From an uncultured Alphaproteobacteria bacterium (GTDB lineage: Bacteria; Pseudomonadota; Alphaproteobacteria; Micropepsales; Micropepsaceae), in assembly GCA_902825865.1 (NCBI GenBank), contig CADECX010000012.1, positions 1 through 64,000 on the forward strand: a stretch of 64,000 nucleotides of DNA, given 5' to 3'. Within the stretch, counting starts at the first letter, position 1; every line of letters begins with the position of its first letter. The notes under the pieces were generated by a model. That model did not search any database, was not told the origin of the DNA, and worked only from the letters and a program-made list of their open reading frames with translations. Shown here piece by piece: positions 51,966 to 60,479 of the stretch. The position numbers and the translations under genes are program-made.

Positions 51966-52217
51966 ATGCACGAGACCATCCGCGAAGGCTTTGATGTGTT
52001 CCTGCACAATGGGCACAAGACTTTCGGCGCGGTGCGTCAGGTGCGCAAACACGAGCTGGTCGTCTATGTCGAGAATGCGGGCGATTTCGAAATTCCGCTC
52101 AGCGCCGTAACGGATGCTGAGGCCGGCAAGGTGATCTTGGATTCCGCCAAACTCGATGCCAAGCTGCGGGAAGCGATCCGGCGCGCCCATCTGGGCGAAG
52201 ACCCGAATATTCCATAA
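51966..52217 (+). CDS. Small PRC-barrel-like protein (DUF2171-like)
   Basis: This 83-residue protein has FDVFLHNGHKTFGAVRQVRK, then ELVVYVENAGDFEIPLSAV and KVILDSAKLD. The turn and strand pattern is that of a small PRC-barrel-like domain, and the family call is tentative. GAGGAA lies just before the ATG. It follows the zinc-finger gene by 17 bases, so it probably belongs to the same operon. Function unknown. Confidence 0.65.
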   Translation: MHETIREGFDVFLHNGHKTFGAVRQVRKHELVVYVENAGDFEIPLSAVTDAEAGKVILDSAKLDAKLREAIRRAHLGEDPNIP

Positions 52218-52236
52218 CAATAAAGTATCAGGGGGG

Positions 52237-53370
52237 ATGATGAGGACGTTGCTTTTGATAGGCGCCTTGCTGGCGCTGGCGCTGCCGGCTGAAGCGCGCG
52301 AGCGCTGGACGCCGGCCCAGGCCAACAGTTGGTATGCCCAGCAGAAATGGCTGGTCGGAGCCAACTATATTCCCGCCGATGCCATCAATCAGCTGGAGAT
52401 GTGGCAGGAGGCAAGCTTCAACCCCGCCCAGATCGACAAGGAATTGGCTTGGGCGCAAGCCATGGGCATCACCACCATGCGGGTGTTCCTGCATGACGCG
52501 CTGTGGCAGCAGGATGCGCCGGGGCTCAAGAAGCGCATCGACGCCTTTCTGGCGATTTCGGCCAAGCATGGCATCAAGCCGTTGCTGGTTCTGTTCGACA
52601 GTTGCTGGGATCCCAATCCCAAATTGGGGCCGCAACATCCGCCCATTCCCGGCGTCCACAATAGCGGCTGGGTGCAAGGACCGGGGGCCAAGGCGCTTGC
52701 CGATCCGGCGCAGCATCCCCGGCTGGAAGCCTATGTGAAGGATGTGGTGAGCAGTTTTGCCCGCGACAACCGCATCCTGGGCTGGGATGTCTGGAATGAG
52801 CCCGACAACAACAACGGCAATTCCTATCCCGACAACAGCCAGGCGCGCTTCGACCAGGTCGCGTTCCTGCTGCCACGCGTGTTCGAATGGGCGCGCTCAG
52901 CCGATCCCACCCAGCCGCTGACCAGCGGCATCTGGCACAACAATCATTGGGAAAATCGCGATAGCCTGAACGCGGTGGAAAAGACCCAGCTCACCCAATC
53001 GGATGTAATTTCCTTCCACGATTACAGCTTTCCGGAAATTTTCGAGGCGCGGGCCAAGTCGCTGGAAGCCTATGGCCGGCCCATTCTCTGCACCGAGTAT
53101 CTGGCGCGGGGCGCCGGTTCCAACATCGATACGGTGCTGCCCATCGCCAAGCGCCGCAACATCGCCATGTTCAATTGGGGCTTTGTCGTGGGCAAGACCC
53201 AGACGGATCTGCCCTGGGACAGTTGGCAGCGGCCCTATACCTCGCGTCCGCCGGTGGTGTGGCACCATGAGATTTTGCGCGGCGATGGCACGCCTTACCG
53301 GGCGCGCGAGGTCGAGATCATCAAAAAGCTCAGCGCTGCGCCCAAGACGGTCGTACCCGCGCTGGATTGA
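52237..53370 (+). CDS. Secreted GH5-like glycoside hydrolase
   Basis: This 377-residue TIM-barrel protein has a signal peptide (LLLIGALLALALPAEARE). The acid/base motif is LGWDVWNEPDNNNG near residue 185 and the nucleophile glutamate is in RPILCTEYLARG near 285, both diagnostic for clan GH-A. GANYIPADAINQLEMW at the start and ITTMRVFLHDALW near 85 fit GH5-type enzymes. The substrate, probably a beta-glycan, is not readable. GGGGGG abuts the ATG at 52237; the next codon is also ATG and may be the true start. It ends two bases before an inverted-repeat element. Confidence 0.85.
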   Translation: MMRTLLLIGALLALALPAEARERWTPAQANSWYAQQKWLVGANYIPADAINQLEMWQEASFNPAQIDKELAWAQAMGITTMRVFLHDALWQQDAPGLKKRIDAFLAISAKHGIKPLLVLFDSCWDPNPKLGPQHPPIPGVHNSGWVQGPGAKALADPAQHPRLEAYVKDVVSSFARDNRILGWDVWNEPDNNNGNSYPDNSQARFDQVAFLLPRVFEWARSADPTQPLTSGIWHNNHWENRDSLNAVEKTQLTQSDVISFHDYSFPEIFEARAKSLEAYGRPILCTEYLARGAGSNIDTVLPIAKRRNIAMFNWGFVVGKTQTDLPWDSWQRPYTSRPPVVWHHEILRGDGTPYRAREVEIIKKLSAAPKTVVPALD

Positions 53371-53372
53371 TT

Positions 53373-53642
53373 GAGCCTGATTTTCCTGGGCGGAAGCAGC
53401 CGGCGTTGCCGTCCGGCGAGGCGATCCGCCAGGAGCAAGGCGAAGAGCGATGCGGTGTCCATCGGTCGAGCCTTGCGACACCGCGGGCGCCCGCCGGACG
53501 GCAACCCGAAGGGCCGCGGTCTTTTGCGCCGTGGGTTCGTCGAAGGGCTCGTCCGTATTGCCCGATACGGCCGTCGCCCTTCTCCTTACCACGTCACAAA
53601 ATTCCTGCGGCGCAGGCGCTTCCACCCAGGAAAATCAGGCTC
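53373..53642. mobile_element. 270-bp element bounded by 25-bp inverted repeats (MITE-like)
   Basis: The left arm at 53373-53397 and right arm at 53618-53642 are reverse complements at 24 of 25 positions; the right arm begins GCTTCCACCCAGGAAAATCA. The similarity continues inward for about seven more bases with one gap. Inside, TTGCCGTCCGGCG (53406-53418) and CGCCGGACGGCAA (53492-53504) form another perfect inverted pair. No protein is encoded convincingly. The element lies exactly between two convergent genes, and its right arm supplies the last codons and stop of the cupin gene. I see no clear target-site duplication. Confidence 0.65.
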
Positions 53643-54069
53643 TATTCCATGGCGTGACGGGCGGGACTTTGTCGGTGGCGGGAGGCGCTTCGACCGAGCC
53701 GAAATCGGCCGGCGAGACGATCTCGAGATATTCCATGTCGGGAGAATAATCGAACAGGTAATGCACCATGCCGGGGCGCTGATGCACCACATCGCCTGCC
53801 TCGACCAGGGTGACCTTGTCCTCATACATGAACTTGGCCCAGCCCTTCATCATGATCACGATCTGGAAATCGCAAACATGATAGTGCCAGCCGGTGCCGT
53901 CGGTGGGAGCCATATTGGCTTTCACCAGATGGGCGATCACCTTGCCGTTGGTGGCGCCCGCGATGCCCAGGTCGCGATAGAGGAAGAAATCGCGCAAGCC
54001 GCCGCCCTTGTAAGGCGTGTCGCCGGGCTTGATGTGACTGAAGAAGGTGCTCGCCGGTTCCTGGCCCAT
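53635..54069 (-). CDS. Cupin domain protein
   Basis: This 144-residue single-domain cupin has motif 1 GTGWHYHVCDFQIVIMMKGW near residue 58 with two metal-ligand histidines. Motif 2, EAGDVVHQRPGMVHYLFDY near 90, carries a further histidine. A glutamate ligand of motif 1 appears replaced by Asp/Gln, so metal binding may be altered. Substrate unknown. Its last three codons lie in the right arm of the inverted-repeat element, so the C-terminus may have been changed by that insertion. Confidence 0.85.
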   Translation of the reverse strand: MGQEPASTFFSHIKPGDTPYKGGGLRDFFLYRDLGIAGATNGKVIAHLVKANMAPTDGTGWHYHVCDFQIVIMMKGWAKFMYEDKVTLVEAGDVVHQRPGMVHYLFDYSPDMEYLEIVSPADFGSVEAPPATDKVPPVTPWNRA

Positions 54070-54195
54070 GCTGGACTCCGTATGTTGCGACGCACCATTA
54101 AGGCACCGATTCCGGAGATTGGAAAGGGCCTTATGAAATCGAATTCAAATGAAAATTTCGAGAGGAACTGCTGAAAAATTATGCAGCGCAGCAAT

Positions 54196-54918
54196 TCAAT
54201 GGGCAGTTTTCTCCAGACCATTCGCGCGCCACAGGGCCGCCGCTTCGAAACTGGTGAGAAACGCGATCAGGGACTTGGCTTGTTCGGACGGGGTGGCGAG
54301 ACCGGCGGAAAAATCGACTCCCGCGCCATAGGCGGCGGGTACCGGACCCGCCACCGTCACGTCCTTGTTTATCGTCAACTCCGGCAGCATCTGCAAGGCG
54401 ATGTCCGCCTTGCCGCTGGCGAGCCCACCCACCGCCAGGCCCTGGATGGGAACGCGTTTTACGCCGGAAAATTCCGGCGCCGACAGCATGCGGTCGATCA
54501 CCTTGCCCGCGGACGTGCCGGCCGCCGGATCGGCATAGGCCACGCCTTTGGCCGCCAGCAAGGCGGCGCGGAATTTTTCCGGCGTGGAAATATCGGGGGC
54601 TTGGCTTCCCGCCTTGGCCGCCACGCCCACCACAATGCGGCCCAGCGGCGCCACGCCGCTGATCTGGGGCAGGTTGGCGAAATCGGCGCTGGGCAACAGC
54701 ACCACATCGCCTGAGCCGCCGTCCTTCAAAATGGCGAAAATCTTCTCGCGTCCACCGCCGCCAACCGCGACCGCGATACCGGTCTTGGCGGTGAATTGGG
54801 CGGCGACTTGCGCTGCGCCGGGAGCCGCCGATGCCGGTGACAGAAGGGTGAGGCCGGCTGCCGCCGCCGGCGCGCCTGCCGACAGCAGCAACACAAAACA
54901 CCATCCAAAAATCCGCAT
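54196..54918 (-). CDS. Periplasmic binding protein, ModA-like
   Basis: This 240-residue exported protein has signal peptide CFVLLLSAGAPAAAAG. The substrate-binding type II fold shows LTLLSPASAAPGAAQVAAQF, GGGGREKIFAILKDGGSGDVV and LLPSADFANLPQ. The central region has VAYADPAAGTSAGKVIDRML, as in molybdate-binding ModA relatives. No ABC permease or ATPase gene is adjacent, so it may serve sensing or an unlinked transporter. It starts six bases after the stop of the sugar-isomerase-like gene and is likely co-transcribed with it. Confidence 0.75.
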   Translation of the reverse strand: MRIFGWCFVLLLSAGAPAAAAGLTLLSPASAAPGAAQVAAQFTAKTGIAVAVGGGGREKIFAILKDGGSGDVVLLPSADFANLPQISGVAPLGRIVVGVAAKAGSQAPDISTPEKFRAALLAAKGVAYADPAAGTSAGKVIDRMLSAPEFSGVKRVPIQGLAVGGLASGKADIALQMLPELTINKDVTVAGPVPAAYGAGVDFSAGLATPSEQAKSLIAFLTSFEAAALWRANGLEKTAH

Positions 54919-54923
54919 GCCTG

Positions 54924-55916
54924 TCAGGCGCCGCTCATATTCGCTTTGAGGTCCACCTTCAGCACGTCGGCCATGTATTTTTTCTCGGCGGTGAGCAGCG
55001 CTTCCATGGTGCTGCCCTTGTGGATCATCGAGGCGTCGTAATCCAGGGTCACCCAGCCGGTGTAATTCTTGGCGATCAGGAATTTCTGGACGGCCGGGAA
55101 GTCCACGCCGCCGGAATCGGCGTCGCTCATGGCGCGGAACCAGCCATGGCCGCCGGCATCCTCGCCGGTGCGCGGCACCGCCACCACGCGGCTGTTTTTC
55201 AGCCTGGTGGGGGCGCCCTTGTAGTGGATGGCCGCAATGCGCGACCAGTATTTGGCGAACACCTCGTCCAGAACGTTGCCGCCCAGCACCAGATGCGAAA
55301 GGTCGGCGCACATCCAGACATAGTTGGGATCGGTTTCCTTCATCAGAATGTCGATTTCACGCTGGTCCTGCACCAGCGAATTGACATGCGGATGCGGCGC
55401 CAGCTTGAGGCCCATCTTGATGGTTTCCTTGCCGATGCGGTTCATCGCGCCGGCGCAGCGCTTGATCTGCTCGTCATTGGTGTCATAGCCAGCCGGGCGC
55501 GGCCCCATGTTCATCTTGAAGTGTTTGCAGTAGCCGAAAGGCGCAATGAAGGTGCGCGCGAAGTTGATATGGTCGCTGACCGATTTGTCGATCTTGGCGG
55601 GATCGTAGAAATTGCTGCTGAAGTTGCCGCCGCCGCCGTTGGAGCAGGTCGCCATCTGGATGTGATGGCTGTCCATGATTTTCTTCAGTGCCAGCGGCTT
55701 GTCGAGATAGTTGATGATGTTGTGGCGGAAGGGTTCGACGCCGGGAAAGCCCAGCTTGGAGCCGACCCGTATCGCTTCCTCGATATTGGTCTGCCAGGAA
55801 ATCGGGCTGAAGGCATAGCGGAACGGCAGCTTGCCAGCTTGTGCGTGGGCAGGCAGCGAGGCGGTGCCCGCCAGCGCGGCGGATGATTGCAGGAAAAAAC
55901 GGCGTGTGACGGTCAT
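54924..55916 (-). CDS. Exported sugar-phosphate isomerase/epimerase-like TIM barrel
   Basis: This 330-residue protein has a twin-arginine leader (TVTRRFFLQSSAALAG). The AP_endonuc_2/xylose-isomerase-like barrel contains AFSPISWQTNIEEAIRVGSK, PGVEPFRHNI, APHPHVNSL, VWMCADLSHLVLGG and GWVTLDYDASM. Glutamate, histidine and aspartate positions consistent with a metal site are present. Exported members are common in sugar-degrading bacteria, usually without known substrate. It heads a two-gene operon with the ModA-like protein. Confidence 0.85.
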   Translation of the reverse strand: MTVTRRFFLQSSAALAGTASLPAHAQAGKLPFRYAFSPISWQTNIEEAIRVGSKLGFPGVEPFRHNIINYLDKPLALKKIMDSHHIQMATCSNGGGGNFSSNFYDPAKIDKSVSDHINFARTFIAPFGYCKHFKMNMGPRPAGYDTNDEQIKRCAGAMNRIGKETIKMGLKLAPHPHVNSLVQDQREIDILMKETDPNYVWMCADLSHLVLGGNVLDEVFAKYWSRIAAIHYKGAPTRLKNSRVVAVPRTGEDAGGHGWFRAMSDADSGGVDFPAVQKFLIAKNYTGWVTLDYDASMIHKGSTMEALLTAEKKYMADVLKVDLKANMSGA

Positions 55917-56042
55917 GGTATTTGGTCCTCCCCGGGTTCTTTTGACTTCACGATGACACAGGCGCGGTATTCCTGTCTTGTCAAAAGGTGAACCAAACGG
56001 GTCTTTCCGGCGTAGAAGACGGTCTCAATGTCGCTGGAAACA

Positions 56043-56888
56043 ATGACCAAAATCAAAGCCCTGGTGGCTGCGGCCCTGGCTGCGTTGCTCCCGGGCTGTT
56101 CGCCATTCAGCGCCGTCAATCTGCTGGTCCCCCGTTCGGGTTATACGGTGCACCGCAACTTCTCCTTCGGCACCGATCCACGCCAAAGACTGGACATCTA
56201 TGTGCCACAGGGATTGAAGGCGCCCGCGCCGGTCTTGCTGTTCCTCTACGGAGGTTCCTGGCAGGCGGGAAATCGCGGTGACTATCTTGCCTTCGGCCAA
56301 GCCTTTGCCAGCGCGGGAATCGTGACGGTGGTGGCGGATTACCGGCTGTATCCGCACGTGAAATATCCCGCTTTTGTCGAGGATGCTGCCGGTGCGCTGG
56401 CCTGGCTGCACGCCCATGCCGGTGAATATGGCGGCGACAGCGCCCGGATATTTGTCAGCGGCCATTCCGCAGGCGCCTATAATGCGGTGATGCTGGCATC
56501 GGAGCCGAAATTCATCGTGTCCCGAGGCGGCAGCCTGGACTGGATCCGGGGCGTGATCGGCATCGCGGGACCCTATGATTTCCTGCCGATGCAGGATCCC
56601 GAATATGTCGACATGTTCCACGGCCGCAACAACCTGGACTCCATGCCGGTCAATCATGTGAACGGCCTGCGCCCGCCCATGCTGCTGGCCACCGGTGACG
56701 ACGACACAACCGTCTATCCGCGCAATACGACAAGCATGGCGGCCAAACTCCGCGCCTTCTCAAGCCCGGTGCAGGAGGTGCATTATCCCGGCACCGGTCA
56801 TGTCGGGATAATTTTGTCGCTGGTGCCGGGATTTCGCGGCACGACAAATTTGCGGCAGGATATGCTGGATTTCATCCGCACCCATTGA
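56043..56888 (+). CDS. Alpha/beta hydrolase lipoprotein (BD-FAE-like esterase)
   Basis: This 281-residue hydrolase has a lipoprotein signal (ALAALLPGCSPF). The oxyanion segment is LLFLYGGSWQAGNRGDY near residue 65, the elbow IFVSGHSAGAYNAVML near 135, an aspartate lies in LATGDDDTTVYP near 220 and the histidine in YPGTGHVGIIL near 248. This is the carboxylesterase/feruloyl-esterase-like group. It is probably anchored in a membrane and faces the periplasm. Its stop overlaps the next start in TGATG, so translation of the glycosylase gene is coupled to it. Confidence 0.85.
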   Translation: MTKIKALVAAALAALLPGCSPFSAVNLLVPRSGYTVHRNFSFGTDPRQRLDIYVPQGLKAPAPVLLFLYGGSWQAGNRGDYLAFGQAFASAGIVTVVADYRLYPHVKYPAFVEDAAGALAWLHAHAGEYGGDSARIFVSGHSAGAYNAVMLASEPKFIVSRGGSLDWIRGVIGIAGPYDFLPMQDPEYVDMFHGRNNLDSMPVNHVNGLRPPMLLATGDDDTTVYPRNTTSMAAKLRAFSSPVQEVHYPGTGHVGIILSLVPGFRGTTNLRQDMLDFIRTH

Positions 56889-57400
56889 TGGTCAATAAGC
56901 ATATCTTGCCCGATCGGCTGAAGCCGGGATTGAAGCTAGTGTTCTGCGGCACGGCTGCGGGGCGCCAGTCGGCATTGCAGCAAGCTTATTATGCCCATGG
57001 CCAGAACAAGTTCTGGATCACCCTGCACAACATCGGCCTGACGCCGCACCTGTTCGCGCCGCGGGACTATGAAAAACTGTGGGAGCTTGGCATCGGTCTT
57101 ACCGATATCGCCAAGCATGCTTATGGCATGGACCATCAATTGCCCAAGGACGCATTGGGCGGCGAGGCGGTTGCGGCGCTCAAGGCCCGCATTCTCAAAG
57201 CCAGGCCGCACATCCTGGCTTTCACCAGTTTCAATGGCGGGCGCAAAGTGATGGGCGCAAAAGCGGCGGCGGGCGAGCAAGACGAAACTTTGGGCGACAC
57301 GCGCGTGTTTATTTTGCCATCGCCATCGCCGCTCGCCGCCAATCACTGGGACATCAAGCCCTGGCGCGATCTCGCCAAGGCAGTCGATGCATTGCCTTAG
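56888..57400 (+). CDS. mug: Mismatch-specific uracil-DNA glycosylase (MUG family)
   Basis: This 170-residue protein has the MUG/TDG superfamily motif 1 LKLVFCGTAAGRQSA near residue 16 and motif 2 VFILPSPSPLAANHW near 140. FWITLHNIGLTPHLFAPRDY lies between them. The family excises uracil or thymine from G mismatches. In E. coli Mug motif 1 is GINPG with Asn; here it is GTAAG, as in many bacterial members with weaker or altered specificity. ATG 56888 shares its first base with the esterase stop (TGATG), an odd pairing of DNA repair with a lipoprotein esterase. Its stop overlaps the PI-PLC-like stop. Confidence 0.85.
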   Translation: MVNKHILPDRLKPGLKLVFCGTAAGRQSALQQAYYAHGQNKFWITLHNIGLTPHLFAPRDYEKLWELGIGLTDIAKHAYGMDHQLPKDALGGEAVAALKARILKARPHILAFTSFNGGRKVMGAKAAAGEQDETLGDTRVFILPSPSPLAANHWDIKPWRDLAKAVDALP

Positions 57401-58620
57401 AGCGTCGCTGCGGCGGAGGCGGTACGAACCGGGGCATCGGAGCCTTCAAACGACACGCAATGCTCGGATTTGAGCTGGGCGCCGCACAATGCCCCTTGGT
57501 TGCTCTCAAGGCTGACGCGATAATTTCCGATTTTCGGGTCGGCGGCGGCAAAATTGGTCTGGACGATCTGCGCGCCACTGGCAAAGGCGGCATCGCGGCG
57601 CGCGGTCTTGTTTTCACGCGCTTCCCGCGTTTCCGCATCGGCCCGGGTGAGCACCATCAAGCCCGAACGCACCGCCTGCCCAATGCGGGCGCCGCTCTTT
57701 TGCGGATCGTCGACAGAAAGGAAGGCCGTCAGCGGCGCGGTGTCATCGCCGGTCACGAACATGGCGCGGCCTTCCAGCGACTTGCGCACGCCTTGATAGG
57801 CTTTGATCTTGGCGGCATCGTCGTCCAGCACAAAAATCACCTTGCCGCGCGCCGCGCCCAGTTTCGGCCAGGCATGGGCAAGAGCGGCTTCACGCAAACT
57901 GTTGTGGCGGCCCTGCAGTTGGTCCGGTGTGATCATCTGGCCGGGTGCGAACACGGCGCGCACTTCCGTCTCCAGCGCATTCATCGCGGTTTCGTCGCAA
58001 TCCCGCGGCTTGGTCGCGCCCGGCATGGGTGTTTTGGTATCGTTGGTTTTTAGGGCAATGACGATGGGAAGATGACGCGGATGGGCTTTGGACCATGCCG
58101 CGACTTGGCGTAGACAGTCGCTCAATGCCAGGCAGGAAGACGCATAGTCCACGTCCAGGACATGGATCACCTTGAAGCCGGGCTTGGACATCGCCCTGAT
58201 GTAATCGTCCGATAGCAAATCCATCGCCATGCTGGCGCCCGCCGGATTTCTGTACGCGCCTCCCTCGGGGTCGTAGGCGACATCGAATTGCAGGGAGCGC
58301 ACATCGGCATCCAATTGCGCTGTCAGGGTCGGGTGGCCGTAGTCCAGCGCCTCGGCGTCCTTTTTTCCACCCATACGGATCAGCCCCATCAGGGCGCTGT
58401 TGGGCCGTTGCTTGTAGCTTTCAGCGGTTCCCACCAGCCGCAACTGGTCGAAGCGCAGATTTAAGTCCAGCCATTGTGGATTGCAGCGATGATCGCAGAG
58501 ACCCGCACTTTGTGTGGTTTGCGCAACCGCCGGGGCGGCCGGAGAGACGGACGCCAGTTGAGAGATTGCGAGAAGGGTGGCGGGAACCAGGGCGGAGGCG
58601 GCGAGAAAGTGGCGGCGCAT
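57397..58620 (-). CDS. PI-PLC-like (Ca-dependent phosphoinositide phospholipase C family) protein
   Basis: This 407-residue exported protein has signal peptide LVPATLLAISQLASVSPAAPA. It contains DLNLRFDQLRLVGTAESYKQ near 52, LDYGHPTLTAQLDADVRSLQ near 92, FDVAYDPEGGAYRNP, and FKVIHVLDVDYASSCLALSDC near 150. This order matches bacterial PI-PLC1-like proteins of the TIM-barrel phosphodiesterase superfamily. The usual GTHNSYH motif with the first catalytic histidine reads GTAESYK here, so activity may be lost or changed. It converges with the MUG gene. Confidence 0.75.
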   Translation of the reverse strand: MRRHFLAASALVPATLLAISQLASVSPAAPAVAQTTQSAGLCDHRCNPQWLDLNLRFDQLRLVGTAESYKQRPNSALMGLIRMGGKKDAEALDYGHPTLTAQLDADVRSLQFDVAYDPEGGAYRNPAGASMAMDLLSDDYIRAMSKPGFKVIHVLDVDYASSCLALSDCLRQVAAWSKAHPRHLPIVIALKTNDTKTPMPGATKPRDCDETAMNALETEVRAVFAPGQMITPDQLQGRHNSLREAALAHAWPKLGAARGKVIFVLDDDAAKIKAYQGVRKSLEGRAMFVTGDDTAPLTAFLSVDDPQKSGARIGQAVRSGLMVLTRADAETREARENKTARRDAAFASGAQIVQTNFAAADPKIGNYRVSLESNQGALCGAQLKSEHCVSFEGSDAPVRTASAAATL

Positions 58621-58639
58621 TGCCTGGTTCTCCAGCCGA

Positions 58640-58813
58640 TCATCCCACGCGTCTTGCCACGGTCAGGCCCGCGATTAGGAAGACCAGGAAGACGATCAGG
58701 AAAATCACGAAAAGGGTTTTGGCAATAGCGACCGAGGTGCCAGCGAAGCCGGTGAAGCCCAGCAGGCCTGCAACCAGGCCGATTACCAGAAATATCACGG
58801 CCCATCTAAGCAT
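58640..58813 (-). CDS. DUF1328 small membrane protein
   Basis: This 57-residue protein consists of two hydrophobic helices: MLRWAVIFLVIGLVAGLLGF, then TLFVIFLIVFLVFLIAGL, ending RRVG. The sequence and length are typical of DUF1328/YtjA proteins, which are abundant small inner-membrane proteins of unknown role, often stress-induced. GGGAG lies seven bases before the ATG. It ends 19 bp before the PI-PLC-like start on the same strand. Confidence 0.9.
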   Translation of the reverse strand: MLRWAVIFLVIGLVAGLLGFTGFAGTSVAIAKTLFVIFLIVFLVFLIAGLTVARRVG

Positions 58814-58905
58814 CGGGCGCTCCCTAAAACGTTCGGGAATGCAACACCGATCGGAACGCAAAGTTCCGTGGATTTTTTTGCGCCGAAATGGGAACCGTAT
58901 GGGGC

Positions 58906-59613
58906 CTATCTGCCCAATCCACGGTTGGAATCGCGCAACAGCTGCTGGGCGGAATCCAAGGGTGTGAGGTCGGTGGCTGCCGCCGGGGTTTTCGGCATCG
59001 GCGCGGCCAGCGCCCAAGTGACGATATCGCTCACCGCCGCGCCCAAAGCCTGTTGCATGGCCTGGACCACCGCGCCCGTGCTGTTGCTCGACGCAGTCCC
59101 GGTCTTGCTGACCGCCAGGCTGGAGACGATCACGCGCCCGCGTGAGGCGCTCAGCTTGGCGGTGATGCTGACGGTGATAGTGGGGATACCGTCCTGCTGG
59201 CTGTAATGCGCCGAAAAATCCTTCACATCGGTGAGAATGCTGTAATCGGCATGCTGGGTGGCGTGTTCGGGCGCCACGGCATCGATGCGCCCCGACGCCT
59301 CAAAGCCGTCCAGCAAAGCCTGCTGGATCAGGGCGGGCAGCGGCGCGGGATAGGTGGCCTTGGCGTAGAAATCCAAGGTGCCGCCCGCTTGGTGCAAGGC
59401 GATGCGGTCATTGTCCAATCCGCCCGCGACTTCCGGGCGCGCGATCGCCAGCGCCCAGCCGACCTTCGCGCCGCTTCCGGCGGGAAAGCTGGGATTGACC
59501 GGATAGATGGCGCCGGCTTCGGGCGGGCCCAGCAACTCGCTGCTGCAGGCCGGCAAAAGCAGCGACGACGCGCCGATCAGGAATAGTCTGCGGGGGATCA
59601 TGGAGTTTCTCAT
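58906..59613 (-). CDS. ABC transporter auxiliary lipoprotein (PqiC-like)
   Basis: This 235-residue lipoprotein has signal LFLIGASSLLLPACSS. The ABC_trans_aux domain has WALAIARPEVAGGLDNDRIAL, YPAPLPALIQQALLDGFEAS and VSITAKLSASRGRVIVSS. In Mla/Pqi systems such lipoproteins support phospholipid movement between membranes. Its ATG overlaps the mlaD stop by four bases (ATGA), making it the last gene of the operon. Confidence 0.88.
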   Translation of the reverse strand: MRNSMIPRRLFLIGASSLLLPACSSELLGPPEAGAIYPVNPSFPAGSGAKVGWALAIARPEVAGGLDNDRIALHQAGGTLDFYAKATYPAPLPALIQQALLDGFEASGRIDAVAPEHATQHADYSILTDVKDFSAHYSQQDGIPTITVSITAKLSASRGRVIVSSLAVSKTGTASSNSTGAVVQAMQQALGAAVSDIVTWALAAPMPKTPAAATDLTPLDSAQQLLRDSNRGLGR

Positions 59614-60479
59614 TTGGGTTCGTATCCCTTGCGCCGGTCGCCAAACAAAAGCTTGGTCGGGGTGCGATTGATCTGGTCCGAAAGCTGCGTGAGATTGGAC
59701 ACCAGCCGCCGCATCTCCCCCACCAGATCGGTAAACTGCGCCAGGCCTTCGCCGGTGATGAAGGCGTCGGCGCTGTCGGCCACCTTGCCGTATTTCCGGA
59801 CAGTGAGGTCAACCTGCTGCAAGGTGGGCCGCAACCCGTTGGTGGTATCGTTGAGGTTGGCCATCGCCTTGTTGGCATTGGAGATGGTGGCATCGATATC
59901 GGCGCTGCGCCGCGCGATCACCTGGCTGGTCTCGTCCAGATTCGCCAAAATATGGGAAATCGAGCGCCTGTTGTCGTCGCCGAGCAGATCGTTGAGGCGC
60001 GAGACCGCGACATTCAATTTTGCCACCACTTCCGGCGCGGATTGCTGCAACTGGGCGAACGTGGATTGCCGGGTGCGGATCACCGGATAACGCTGGTCGC
60101 CATGCGCCGTCAGCAGGGGCGACTTGGTCGTGCCGCCGGCGATTTCGACAAACGTGCCGCCGGTGAAACCCTGACTCTCGATCGAGGCGACGCTGTCTTC
60201 GCGGATATTCAGATTGGGCTGCACTTGCATGGTGACGATCACCCGCTGCGGATCGTTGGGATCGAATTCCAGGTTGGTGATGCGCCCGACCTCGATGCCG
60301 TTGTAACGGGTGACGGTTCCCTTGCCCAAGCCGGTGACCGAGCCTCTGAAATAGGCTTGGTAATAGGCATATTCCTGGCTGTATTGGACGCCGGCCAGCC
60401 ACATGACCGTGACCACCAGTCCGATGACGCAGGCCATCACGAAGGCGCCCACCGCGACATAATTGGCTTTTGTCTCCAT
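59610..60479 (-). CDS. mlaD: MlaD-family MCE protein
   Basis: This 289-residue protein has an N-terminal membrane helix (VAVGAFVMACVIGLVVTVMWL). The MCE domain has YFRGSVTGLGKGTVTRYNGI, GRITNLEFDPNDPQRVIV and SQGFTGGTFVEIAGG. The C-terminal 140 residues are helical, as in MCE proteins that form hexameric rings with a hydrophobic tunnel. It is the lipid-carrying subunit of the Mla-type ABC transporter. Start and stop overlap both neighbours (TGATG and ATGA). Confidence 0.92.
   Translation of the reverse strand: METKANYVAVGAFVMACVIGLVVTVMWLAGVQYSQEYAYYQAYFRGSVTGLGKGTVTRYNGIEVGRITNLEFDPNDPQRVIVTMQVQPNLNIREDSVASIESQGFTGGTFVEIAGGTTKSPLLTAHGDQRYPVIRTRQSTFAQLQQSAPEVVAKLNVAVSRLNDLLGDDNRRSISHILANLDETSQVIARRSADIDATISNANKAMANLNDTTNGLRPTLQQVDLTVRKYGKVADSADAFITGEGLAQFTDLVGEMRRLVSNLTQLSDQINRTPTKLLFGDRRKGYEPK

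Noticed and set aside
53371-53634. Short open frames in the inverted-repeat element
   Set aside because: They are open in several frames on both strands, have no start signal and change with the repeat arms, so coding is not supported.
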